Both the position numbers and the translations under genes were made by a program. Below are positions 8,190-15,844 of a stretch of DNA of 22,108 nt, piece after piece. Position 1 is the stretch's first letter, and every line of letters starts with the position of its first letter. Source of the stretch: Candidatus Roizmanbacteria bacterium (lineage in GTDB: Bacteria > Patescibacteriota > Microgenomatia > UBA1406 > GWC2-37-13). The stretch is taken from positions 1-22,108 of the forward strand of contig JAPLYR010000119.1 in NCBI GenBank assembly GCA_026395455.1. The letters run 5' to 3'. The notes beneath the pieces were generated by a model, which was given only the letters and a program-made list of their open reading frames with translations, did no database searches and had not been told where the DNA came from.

Positions 8190-8195
8190 TATAAT
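8190..8195 (+). promoter_or_regulatory. -10 box for the 8203 gene
   Basis: TATAAT followed by exactly seven bases (AGTGTAA) and then the ATG at 8203. Transcription would start at or next to the ATG, giving a leaderless mRNA. It lies in the 23-bp gap between two co-directional genes, so the downstream gene may have its own promoter as well as read-through. Confidence 0.45.
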
Positions 8196-8202
8196 AGTGT
8201 AA

Positions 8203-9603
8203 ATGAATTATTCCTTCTGGGCAGATGAGGCTTATATATCCGGCATAGCCGCTCAACTAGCACTAGGTAAACTCACTTTTTTGCAAGCTATTAACGCTCC
8301 CGGTATCACATACCAAAAGTTAAACATGTTTATTATTGCAATTTTTTTAAAACTGTTTGGAATTGGCGAAGCGGTTTCACGGATTCCATCAATCATAATG
8401 CTTTTATTAGGTGTTATCTTCATCTTTCTTTTGACCAAAAAACTTAGTAATAAATATGGTGCAATGCTTGCTGCATTTCTGTATGGCTTTTCACACCTCA
8501 ACCTTTCCTATGCCACTCAGGCAAAACCATACATTTTTGTCGAATTTGCAACGATAGCTATTATTTATCTACTAGTAAAGATTGATGAACAAAAACAGTT
8601 TAGTTCAAGTATCAAGTATCATGTACTTATCATTATTATTGCGTCGATTGCAGTTCTTTTCCACTATATTGGCATATTCTTGTTAGCGCTCTATTTTGTA
8701 CATTTATTACAGTCATTTAGAAAACTAAAAGTAAGATCATATTGGTGGCTATTATTAGTAATCCCTTGTTTATTTCTTCTTGGTATAGAGCTTATTCCGG
8801 TTGTAGTCAACACCGTACTTGCAAAAAACTTTTTTACATACAATCATACGTATCAGGCAATAAAATTATTTGCTTATAAATATTCACTTATATCTCTATG
8901 TGCCGGACTTGGGTTTGTTTGGATATTTAAGAAGAATCCTAAAATAAGTATAAGCATTTTTTTCTATATATTTATTATTCTTCTCATGACCTCATTTGAG
9001 GTTTATATATTTAACATTCGTTATGTATTATCTCTCTTTGGACTAATATTTCTCTACTTTGGTATTTTCTGGGCGAAAGTGGGGGAGAAGTATATGCCCA
9101 AAAAACCATGGGTCATCCCACTTGTTGTGATGCTTTTGATATATATCACAGGATATAAAATTGTTCGTTTGCCACAAGCATACTTCAATCCTAATATGGA
9201 TAAATATGGTGATGTACAAATTGCAAACTATAAAGATTTTTATGCTGAATTAAAACAACGATTTCCTGACTATAAAGATAGGTATGTGGTGAATGATACG
9301 TTTGACGTGGAATATTGGTATTTTGGCAGATACTCAGACGCATATTTTATGAAGGGAACCACTACGCCTACTCAACATGCTGTTGTAAAGCAAGCCAAGA
9401 TGTATGGGACACTTGACGACTTTAAGAAGATGATGAAAGAACACCCTCAAGGTCTTCTTATCATGGAGGATTGGCAAAGCTTCCTTCCAGATGACATAAA
9501 AATGTATGCGAAAAAGAATCTTAAGCTTGAACTGAGAGTCGAAAGCCTAAAAGAAGCGCCAGATGACCCATGGCCATTAGCACTGTACTCATGGGGTTAT
9601 TAA
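8203..9603 (+). CDS. GT39/PMT-like membrane glycosyltransferase lacking the first helix
   Basis: 466 residues. It begins almost directly with FWADEAYISG, where D8 and E9 match the acidic pair that GT39/PMT-like enzymes carry in the first extracytoplasmic loop. These enzymes use polyprenyl-phosphate sugars outside the membrane. Family members have a membrane helix of about 20-25 residues before this motif; here it is absent. An in-frame TAA at 8200-8202 sits immediately before the ATG, so no upstream start can restore it. About ten further hydrophobic segments follow, and then a soluble C-terminal region (about 330-466). The product may be a truncated, inactive or differently oriented enzyme. 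Its stop overlaps the stop of the convergent GME-like gene. Confidence 0.7.
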   Translation: MNYSFWADEAYISGIAAQLALGKLTFLQAINAPGITYQKLNMFIIAIFLKLFGIGEAVSRIPSIIMLLLGVIFIFLLTKKLSNKYGAMLAAFLYGFSHLNLSYATQAKPYIFVEFATIAIIYLLVKIDEQKQFSSSIKYHVLIIIIASIAVLFHYIGIFLLALYFVHLLQSFRKLKVRSYWWLLLVIPCLFLLGIELIPVVVNTVLAKNFFTYNHTYQAIKLFAYKYSLISLCAGLGFVWIFKKNPKISISIFFYIFIILLMTSFEVYIFNIRYVLSLFGLIFLYFGIFWAKVGEKYMPKKPWVIPLVVMLLIYITGYKIVRLPQAYFNPNMDKYGDVQIANYKDFYAELKQRFPDYKDRYVVNDTFDVEYWYFGRYSDAYFMKGTTTPTQHAVVKQAKMYGTLDDFKKMMKEHPQGLLIMEDWQSFLPDDIKMYAKKNLKLELRVESLKEAPDDPWPLALYSWGY

Positions 9604-10622
9604 GGAGTTACTTTTGATGCGGTCATCTGAACTTGTTTTGATATCCAATGGTATGTTTTTTCCATTCCTTTAATCAATGATTGATTTGGCTCCCAATTAA
9701 GCTTCTCTCTGATCAATCTATTATCAGAATTCCTTCCTCGCACTCCAAGGGGACCTGCTATGTGTTTTATCTTTATCTTTTTCCCAGCAATTTTCATAAC
9801 CATATCTGCTAAGTCGTTAATACTTATCATTTCTTCAGAACCGATGTTGACAGGACCTGTGAACTTTGAATTCATAAGCTTTCTCACTCCTTTTAAACAT
9901 TCATCAATATAAAGAAATGATCTTGTTTGCTTTCCGTCTCCCCACATTTCCATTGTCCCACCATTTGGTGTTTCGGCTACTTTTCTACATATGGCAGCAG
10001 GCGCTTTTTCTTTTCCACCTCTCCATGTTTCTTCAGGTCCAAATATGTTGTGAAATCGTGCAATTCTTACTTGCACGCCAAAGTTTCGGAAGAATGAAAG
10101 ATAGAGCCGTTCGCTGAATAACTTTTCCCAACCATATTCCGAATCTGGTGCAGCTGGATATGCAGATTCCTCTTTACAGTTTGGTTTTTTTGTAGAAAGT
10201 TGATTATGGGCAGGATAAATACATGCAGAAGAGGAGAAGAAGATTTTTTTTATACCCATCTTCTGTCCTTGATGGATTATGTTTAAATTGATTGTGGCAG
10301 AATTGTGCATTACATTTGCATCATTGTCACCTGAGAAGATATATCCTGCACCTCCCATATCCGCAGCAAGTTGATATACCTCATCAAACGGCTGATCAAG
10401 TACTTTTCGTACGACTGATTGCTCTCGAAGGTCGCCTAGAATAAATTCGTTTGCTGCTGACTTACTATACTCTGGACGTTTAATATCTACTCCACGCACC
10501 CAAAAACCTTCTTTAACAAGTTTTTTTACCAAGTGACTTCCGATAAATCCACCAGCGCCACATACAAGTGCAGTTTTATTTTGTTTTGTACTCATAGTCC
10601 GACTTTGTAAATATCTGTACAT
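9600..10622 (-). CDS. GDP-mannose 3,5-epimerase-like SDR (GME-like)
   Basis: 340 residues from the ATG at 10622; a second ATG at 10595 would give 331 and also keeps the whole fold. GAGGFIGSH is at 22-30. The rest follows the plant and bacterial GDP-mannose 3,5-epimerase pattern closely: ADMGGAGYIF, SSSACIYP with C134, YGWEK with Y163 and K167, RFHNIFGP, GGKEKAPAAICRK with K206, EMWGDGKQTRSF, VNIGSEEM and GVRGRNSDN with R295. Each position is offset by exactly 11 from the catalytic residues I recall for the Arabidopsis enzyme (C145, Y174, K178, K217, R306). The reaction would convert GDP-D-mannose to GDP-L-galactose or GDP-L-gulose. It is transcribed alone, between convergent and divergent neighbours. 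Another GDP- or UDP-hexose substrate remains possible. Confidence 0.85.
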   Translation of the reverse strand: MYRYLQSRTMSTKQNKTALVCGAGGFIGSHLVKKLVKEGFWVRGVDIKRPEYSKSAANEFILGDLREQSVVRKVLDQPFDEVYQLAADMGGAGYIFSGDNDANVMHNSATINLNIIHQGQKMGIKKIFFSSSACIYPAHNQLSTKKPNCKEESAYPAAPDSEYGWEKLFSERLYLSFFRNFGVQVRIARFHNIFGPEETWRGGKEKAPAAICRKVAETPNGGTMEMWGDGKQTRSFLYIDECLKGVRKLMNSKFTGPVNIGSEEMISINDLADMVMKIAGKKIKIKHIAGPLGVRGRNSDNRLIREKLNWEPNQSLIKGMEKTYHWISKQVQMTASKVTP

Positions 10623-10753
10623 AATCTTATCTCATAATTGTAAATTATGACACAATATTTATAAGAGTCTTGAATTACCCAAAAAATTACCATATATACT
10701 ACTAAACCCCATTAAGATAATATATGACAAGTAGATAAGATATAATTAGAGCA
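10623..10753. other. Divergent intergenic region
   Basis: A 131-bp AT-rich region between the GME-like gene (-) and the flippase gene (+), the only clear spacer in this part of the window. The plus side holds the TATAAT at 10741-10746. On the minus side the best candidate is a TACAAT ending 14 nt before the ATG at 10622. No RNA gene or riboswitch-like structure was recognised. Confidence 0.4.
10741..10746 (+). promoter_or_regulatory. -10 box for the flippase-GT operon
   Basis: TATAAT followed by seven bases (TAGAGCA) and the ATG at 10754. As at 8190-8195, the predicted transcript start coincides with the start codon, so the first gene would be translated from a leaderless mRNA. An ATGACA about 10 nt upstream is too near to be a -35. 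Confidence 0.5.
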
Positions 10754-12067
10754 ATGAAAAAAAGCGCTGGGTTAATTTCTCTTGTATACGGACTTACAAC
10801 CGGAATACAGATTTTTGGGCAAATTATTGTGGCGCGCATTTTTGGTGCCAACCTATCACTTGATGCTTTTGTATCTGCTGTAACTATCCCCACAATGCTG
10901 ACTACTGTTATTGCAGGGACTTTAAACAATGCGCTTCTCCCACAACTTAAAAAGCACCAGATAAAAAATGAGGAAGAGGGGAATGTATATTTTTTTCGTT
11001 TAATGATCCTCCTTGGAGGACTTGCATTATTGAGTAGTGTTATTGTAGATGTGTTCTCAGTGCAATTTGCAACAATGCTTATTGGTGCACGTGGACAGTC
11101 ATTTGTCCTACTAACAGATAGTATGATGAAGTGGATGCTCTACACTCTACCGTTTACATTGGCGGGAACATTTTGTAATTCATATTTATATACTAAAAAT
11201 AAATTTGTGGTTCCGTCTCTTGCTTATCTCACGGGGAGCATTATTAATCTTGGGATCATCGTATTATTATCTCCAACGCTGGGAATATGGAGCATGGTTT
11301 TGGCATTTATAGTTGCCATCGTTTTACAACTCTTTATTACATTCCCATATAAACTGATTCCTTACATAAGTAAATCTTTAAAATCAGTTATCAGCAATGC
11401 ATCTGTAAGTGATTTAAAAATACTTTTCCGTGCATGGCTTCCTCTTATCGTTAGTACCTTTGTTCTCCGATTTGATGGAATATTAACTCGAACTTTTTCT
11501 GCCGGACTTCCAACTGGGTATATTGTATATACAAACCTTGTTTCAAAACTGTTTGGCGGATTGGTGGGTATTATCATGATTGGGATACAAACCGTTACGT
11601 TTCCCCATATTGTAGAACTCATCCATAAAAATGATATTAAAAGAGCGGCAAGTCAGGTAAGAAAAGCAAAGCTCTATGCGTTTGGATTAACCATTCTTAC
11701 CATATTGGTGATTGTCTTTATTTCTCCATTCTTTATGAGACTATTACTCACCGGTGGTAAATTCTCTGGCAAAAATGTTGAAGTGCTTATCTCTCTATTT
11801 CCATACTTTGTACTTCCCGCGCTTGCTTGGGGTGTTGACTCGCTTTTTACTCAGCCAATCACCGCTATTGGGAAACAATATATGATGACTATCGTTAATA
11901 TAATTGGGGTTATTTTAGCTTGGATAGGCGGCACAATTGCCAATCAATTGTTTGGCGGACTAACTGCAATCTCTGTCGCATTGATAGTTCTTGGCTTTAC
12001 TGGCATAATAGGAGCTGAAATCATATGGTACATACAGTCAAAGAAACTGCTTCTCGCCCACAAATAA
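10754..12067 (+). CDS. murJ: MurJ/MviN-like lipid-linked sugar flippase (MOP superfamily)
   Basis: 437 residues with about 12 membrane segments, a little shorter than typical MurJ (about 510, 14 helices). The N-terminal block ARIFGANLSLDAFVSAVTIP (from residue 27), followed by NNALLPQL, is the usual start of MurJ proteins, with the basic R28 and acidic D37 of the central cavity. MurJ flips undecaprenyl-linked peptidoglycan precursor across the membrane. Here the gene opens a run of glycosyltransferase genes, so it may instead, or in addition, move a polyprenyl-linked glycan unit, the job of Wzx proteins in the same superfamily. The next gene starts 43 bp before its stop. The family is confident; the substrate is inferred. 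Confidence 0.8.
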   Translation: MKKSAGLISLVYGLTTGIQIFGQIIVARIFGANLSLDAFVSAVTIPTMLTTVIAGTLNNALLPQLKKHQIKNEEEGNVYFFRLMILLGGLALLSSVIVDVFSVQFATMLIGARGQSFVLLTDSMMKWMLYTLPFTLAGTFCNSYLYTKNKFVVPSLAYLTGSIINLGIIVLLSPTLGIWSMVLAFIVAIVLQLFITFPYKLIPYISKSLKSVISNASVSDLKILFRAWLPLIVSTFVLRFDGILTRTFSAGLPTGYIVYTNLVSKLFGGLVGIIMIGIQTVTFPHIVELIHKNDIKRAASQVRKAKLYAFGLTILTILVIVFISPFFMRLLLTGGKFSGKNVEVLISLFPYFVLPALAWGVDSLFTQPITAIGKQYMMTIVNIIGVILAWIGGTIANQLFGGLTAISVALIVLGFTGIIGAEIIWYIQSKKLLLAHK

Positions 12068-12903
12068 CAGTAGTTGTTGGGACTCTCAATAGACCCCACA
12101 TTGTAATGAAGCTTATCGATCAGCTTGTAGAAGAATCAAAAGAAATTCCAATGGAAGTAATAGTGGTAGATCAATCTCTCCAGGAAAATCTTAAACTACT
12201 TCAAACACAGTTTCCTCAGATTCCCCATTTTTTTCTTGTCCATTTTGACAAACCAAATACGTGTAAATATTTAAACTATGGATGGAAGAATGCAAAGGCG
12301 CCTATTGTCCTGTATCTTGATGATGACGTGACAATTACGAAAAAAACTATTCAGTCGCATATCGACGCTTATACTGAAAGCTCTCTTTATGCAGTGGCAG
12401 GAAGAGTTATAAATGATAATGAAAAAGTATCAACCGATGAGAGAGTAGGGAAGGTGCAGTGGTTTGGAGCATTGTTTACCAAGAACTTTACCTATGAAAA
12501 AAGTACTTTTGTTGACTTTCCTTATGGTTGCAACATGTCTTTCAGAAAATCGACATTACAAGAGTTAGGTGGGTTTGACGAAAAACTATCTCCCCCTATT
12601 TATTCTTATAACGAAGTTGATATGGGCTATAGAATAAGTAAAAAATATAATAACTCTATACTTTTTTCTCCCGACGCGCTTGTATATCATCACCAGTACA
12701 AAAGAGGTGGGACCAGAAATGATTTTGAGATGAAAAAAGTAATTGAATGTAATAACTTCAACTATGGATACTTCTTAGGAAAGAATTTTAATTGGATAGA
12801 AAATAAGTTGTGTTTCTTACGGAGACTCCCATATCAATTGTTTAAGGAGCCGACAGCAATTCCTGCAATTTTAAAAGGATTTATCTATGGGAAAAAAAGA
12901 TAA
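12025..12903 (+). CDS. GT2 family glycosyltransferase
   Basis: 292 residues. The GT-A fold begins ITVVVGTLNRP (14-24), followed by MEVIVVDQS (43-51), a DDD metal/nucleotide motif at 99-101 in IVLYLDDDVTI, a YGCNMSFRK segment at about 167-175 and an acidic NEVDMGYR at 196-203 that fits the catalytic-base region. This arrangement resembles rhamnosyltransferase-like GT2 enzymes. It lacks obvious membrane helices, so it should act on the cytoplasmic side on a lipid-linked acceptor. The chosen ATG lies 43 bp inside the flippase gene; no better start exists that keeps the first beta strand. Its end overlaps the following GT39-like gene by 17 bp, indicating translational coupling. Donor and acceptor are unknown. 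Confidence 0.8.
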   Translation: MVHTVKETASRPQITVVVGTLNRPHIVMKLIDQLVEESKEIPMEVIVVDQSLQENLKLLQTQFPQIPHFFLVHFDKPNTCKYLNYGWKNAKAPIVLYLDDDVTITKKTIQSHIDAYTESSLYAVAGRVINDNEKVSTDERVGKVQWFGALFTKNFTYEKSTFVDFPYGCNMSFRKSTLQELGGFDEKLSPPIYSYNEVDMGYRISKKYNNSILFSPDALVYHHQYKRGGTRNDFEMKKVIECNNFNYGYFLGKNFNWIENKLCFLRRLPYQLFKEPTAIPAILKGFIYGKKR

Positions 12904-14116
12904 CTTTAAAAGTTTCAAACTTTCAAACCTTTTACCTACACTCTCCTTCATTGTCGTTGGATTCCTCGTTTTCGTTCGTTTCTATCGCGCAGTTAACTTC
13001 TTTACCTTTAACTTTGATGAAGAATACCAAGCCTTAATGGCATATGAACAGGTGAAGGACTTCCACCCTATTTGGATTGGTGTCTCAGCCTCAAATATTG
13101 GGTTTTACTTGGGACCAGGGTTTACCTATCTTAATGCATTCTTATTTAAACTTACTCATGGGGACCCCGTTTCCATTGCGTATTTTGCACCACTCCTTGG
13201 CGTACTTACTGGTTTGAGTATTTACTTTGTTTCAAAAGAACTATTTAGCAAAAAGGTCGCGACACTCGCTACTATTTTCTATCTTGGGTCATCTCTCATG
13301 AACTTCTTGGATCGCCGTTTTTGGAATCCGCTCCCCATTCCTTTTATTACGATCTGGCTTTTTTATTTTTTGTATAAAGCTCAGAAAGATACTCGCTATT
13401 TTATTGGTGTTTCATTCTTACTTGCCGCAAGTTTACATGTACATTTGTCTCTTCTAGTGTTTTGGCCAGTGGCATTGTTTTACGCTATAAAAAATATTAA
13501 AAAGATTTCTCTTAAAACGTGGATTCTAAGTATTACAACCTATGTGATTATTATTTCTCCGTTACTCGTTTTTGATTTCGTCCATAACTTTGATAATATC
13601 TCGGCTCCACTTCGCTTTATTCAAAATAAAAATATTGAACATCAAAAAGTAACTGCGGGAACTATTAATAGTCATTGGGCAGTATGGATGGATAGTCTTT
13701 CCCGCTATTTGTATATTGCTCCTGTTACAGATCTGCAAAACGAACAATGTCTTGGACAGCACTGTGCAATAACGCCTGGTAATAAGTGGATTGGTATTAT
13801 TTCGCTTTTTGCACTCGGATATTTAGTTTTTGGAGCGCTCAAAGACAAGAAAAAACAATATCTTCTTCTGATGATTGTATTTAGTATGGTTTTTTTCATT
13901 CTTTATCCAGGATATTCTGCAGAATATTATTTACTAAACTTTTTTGTACTGTTCCCAATCGTACTTGCATTATTTTTTGAAGTTCTCCCAATAATAGTTA
14001 CAGTGGTAGTGCTTACATTATTTCTCTTGTTTAATTCATTGACTGTTATGAACAGTACACAGGCGCAATATGGGCTAACTGCCCGAAAAGATAGAAAACT
14101 ATGGAAAAGAGAATAG
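12887..14116 (+). CDS. GT39/PMT-like membrane glycosyltransferase, truncated by frameshift (first tandem copy)
   Basis: 409 residues as an open frame. A helix at about 15-35 is followed by FNFDEEYQALM, whose D44, E45 and E46 match the acidic first-loop motif of GT39/PMT enzymes. Then come YLGPGFTYLN, DRRFWNPLP and about ten more hydrophobic segments. It is clearly homologous along its whole length to the next gene (14351). The frame ends in an unrelated ARKDRKLWKRE tail, and the true C-terminal domain continues in another frame from about 14091. The product would have all its membrane helices but lack the soluble end. An AAGGA seven bases before the ATG is one of few Shine-Dalgarno-like sites here. 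It overlaps the upstream GT2 gene by 17 bp. Confidence 0.75.
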   Translation: MGKKDNFKSFKLSNLLPTLSFIVVGFLVFVRFYRAVNFFTFNFDEEYQALMAYEQVKDFHPIWIGVSASNIGFYLGPGFTYLNAFLFKLTHGDPVSIAYFAPLLGVLTGLSIYFVSKELFSKKVATLATIFYLGSSLMNFLDRRFWNPLPIPFITIWLFYFLYKAQKDTRYFIGVSFLLAASLHVHLSLLVFWPVALFYAIKNIKKISLKTWILSITTYVIIISPLLVFDFVHNFDNISAPLRFIQNKNIEHQKVTAGTINSHWAVWMDSLSRYLYIAPVTDLQNEQCLGQHCAITPGNKWIGIISLFALGYLVFGALKDKKKQYLLLMIVFSMVFFILYPGYSAEYYLLNFFVLFPIVLALFFEVLPIIVTVVVLTLFLLFNSLTVMNSTQAQYGLTARKDRKLWKRE

Positions 14117-14354
14117 AAAGTACCATCCGTATGGTGGGTGGAGATATTTATTTAAAATCTATGGGAATACCCCAACAACTTCTTTTGCAGATGAATTCTT
14201 TGGGTGGATATATCAAAAAGAAATAACAAATGAAAAACCTGTATATAAAGTTGTTGTTTCTGACGACATAGAGTATAAATCTACCGTAAAGCCAATTCTG
14301 CAGTTTAAACAAGGCGCATATTATTTTTATATTTTTAAAATAGAAACAGTATGA
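14079..14354 (+). pseudogene. Displaced C-terminal part of the frameshifted GT39-like gene
   Basis: Between the 14116 stop and the 14351 start the sequence is not empty. A different frame is open from 14079 to the TGA at 14352-14354. It encodes PYGGWRYLFKIYGNTP, then FFGWIYQKE and KVVVSDDIE, matching residues about 407-490 of the downstream paralog (AGWRYLFKAYGKTP, SWIYPDE, KVVVSDT). The match begins right after the shared G-L-T-x-R-K, where the paralog has 16 extra residues (391-406). A loss of about 47 bp near 14090 would explain both the gap and the frame change. The TGA overlaps the next ATG as ATGA, the normal coupling pattern, which supports this as the original end of the gene. Confidence 0.8.
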
Positions 14355-15823
14355 AACTACTAAAAAAATATTACCTAGTTATACTTGCATTTATCCTTAT
14401 TGCTTTTCTGCGACTTTGGAAAGTTGGAGGACTTTTTAATTTCACTTTTAGTGAAGAAATGCAGGCAGTAATGGCGTGGGAACAGGTAAAGCATTTTCAC
14501 CGCATTTGGATTGGAGTGAGTGCAGCAAATATTAATTATTATCTGGGTCCTGGATTTACTTATCTGAACGCCCTCCTCTTTGCATTTTCCAAAGGAGACC
14601 CCATTATTCTTGCCTACTTTTCTGCCTTATTAGGTATAGTCACAACGATCAGCCTGTTTTACATTGTGCGTAGTTTGTTTTCAACAAATACAGCTCTATT
14701 TGCATCACTGATATATGGATGCTCCACTCTTATTAACCTTCATGACAGACGTTTTTGGAATCCCACTCCAATGCCATTTATTACCCTTTGGGTCATCTAT
14801 AGCCTTATAAAGGCACGACAAAACACCAGATGGTATATTCTTACCGCATTTTTTATTGGATGTTTTTTCCATTTTCATCTTTCGCTTCTTTTTCTCCTTG
14901 TTCCAACATTTTTTAGTATTCTTCAAAACATAAAAAAGATCAAAATTACCACGTGGATCATGATGATTGCGATCTATTTACTTGTTACTTCTCCTCTTAT
15001 TGTTTTTGATTTTGTCCATAATTTTGATAACTTACTTATGCCATATAAAACTCTGATAGGAGAAAAGAAGGCAGAATTACATCCTTTTTCTGTCGGAGAC
15101 ATACTAGGACATGCAAAAGAACTCCTTTCAACACTGGGGAGAATGTGGTTTATTCGACTGAATACCAACCCACAAGATGAAGTTATACTTGAATCTCATT
15201 CAAATAAGACTCCAGGGAATCTAATATTTTCATTGGTGTCATTGGTTGCATTGGGCTGGTTTTTCTTAAAAAATAGAAAGACTGGATATCAGATTTTTTT
15301 TATTGCACTACTCACTATAATTGCCGCTTTTGTATTTTATCCAAGTTACAATCCTGAATACTATCTCATGAGTTTTATTACGCTCATGACGATTGTTATC
15401 GGGTATTGGCTTAACTCACTTCCTAAACCAGTTGCGGTTGTATTAGTAAGTGTATTTATCATTGCAAATATCCTAACTGTCATTACTCTATCAGATAAAT
15501 ATGGACTTACTGTCCGTAAACAATTAGTACAAAAAACAATGAAGGCAATAAAGAATAAAAGCTTTAGTCTAGAAACGGAGGGAGTTTTAGAAAGTAAACA
15601 ATTTACCTATGCGGGCTGGCGATATTTATTTAAGGCATATGGCAAAACCCCAAGCCAAAGCAATGTTGACTCTGTGTTAAGTTGGATTTATCCTGATGAA
15701 GTGAGCACAGAAAAACCACAATTAAAAGTGGTTGTATCCGATACGATTAAGCTTTCATTTCCAAAGTCGTTGGCAACCTTTAATGTGAAAGACTATTATT
15801 CCTACGTTCTTGAAAATAATTGA
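14351..15823 (+). CDS. GT39/PMT-like membrane glycosyltransferase (second tandem copy)
   Basis: 490 residues and intact. It has a helix at about 8-22, the first-loop motif FTFSEEMQAVM (S34, E35, E36), then YYLGPGFTYLN, DRRFWNPTPMPF and about ten further hydrophobic segments. A soluble C-terminal region (about 385-490) contains GWRYLFKAYG and VVVSDT. It is a tandem paralog of the 12887 gene. The Asp that copy one has at the start of the acidic motif is Ser here, while both Glu residues are kept. In this superfamily the first-loop acid is usually needed for catalysis, so activity may be altered. It starts in an ATGA overlap with the displaced end of copy one and lies 21 bp before the next gene. 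The likely donor is a polyprenyl-phosphate sugar. Confidence 0.8.
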   Translation: MKLLKKYYLVILAFILIAFLRLWKVGGLFNFTFSEEMQAVMAWEQVKHFHRIWIGVSAANINYYLGPGFTYLNALLFAFSKGDPIILAYFSALLGIVTTISLFYIVRSLFSTNTALFASLIYGCSTLINLHDRRFWNPTPMPFITLWVIYSLIKARQNTRWYILTAFFIGCFFHFHLSLLFLLVPTFFSILQNIKKIKITTWIMMIAIYLLVTSPLIVFDFVHNFDNLLMPYKTLIGEKKAELHPFSVGDILGHAKELLSTLGRMWFIRLNTNPQDEVILESHSNKTPGNLIFSLVSLVALGWFFLKNRKTGYQIFFIALLTIIAAFVFYPSYNPEYYLMSFITLMTIVIGYWLNSLPKPVAVVLVSVFIIANILTVITLSDKYGLTVRKQLVQKTMKAIKNKSFSLETEGVLESKQFTYAGWRYLFKAYGKTPSQSNVDSVLSWIYPDEVSTEKPQLKVVVSDTIKLSFPKSLATFNVKDYYSYVLENN

Positions 15824-15844
15824 TGCTTTTTTTAATATTCAAAA

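Noticed and set aside
12025..12067. Later start for the GT2 gene to remove the 43-bp overlap with the flippase
   Set aside because: No ATG, GTG or TTG lies between 12067 and the first beta strand of the fold in a position that would keep it intact.
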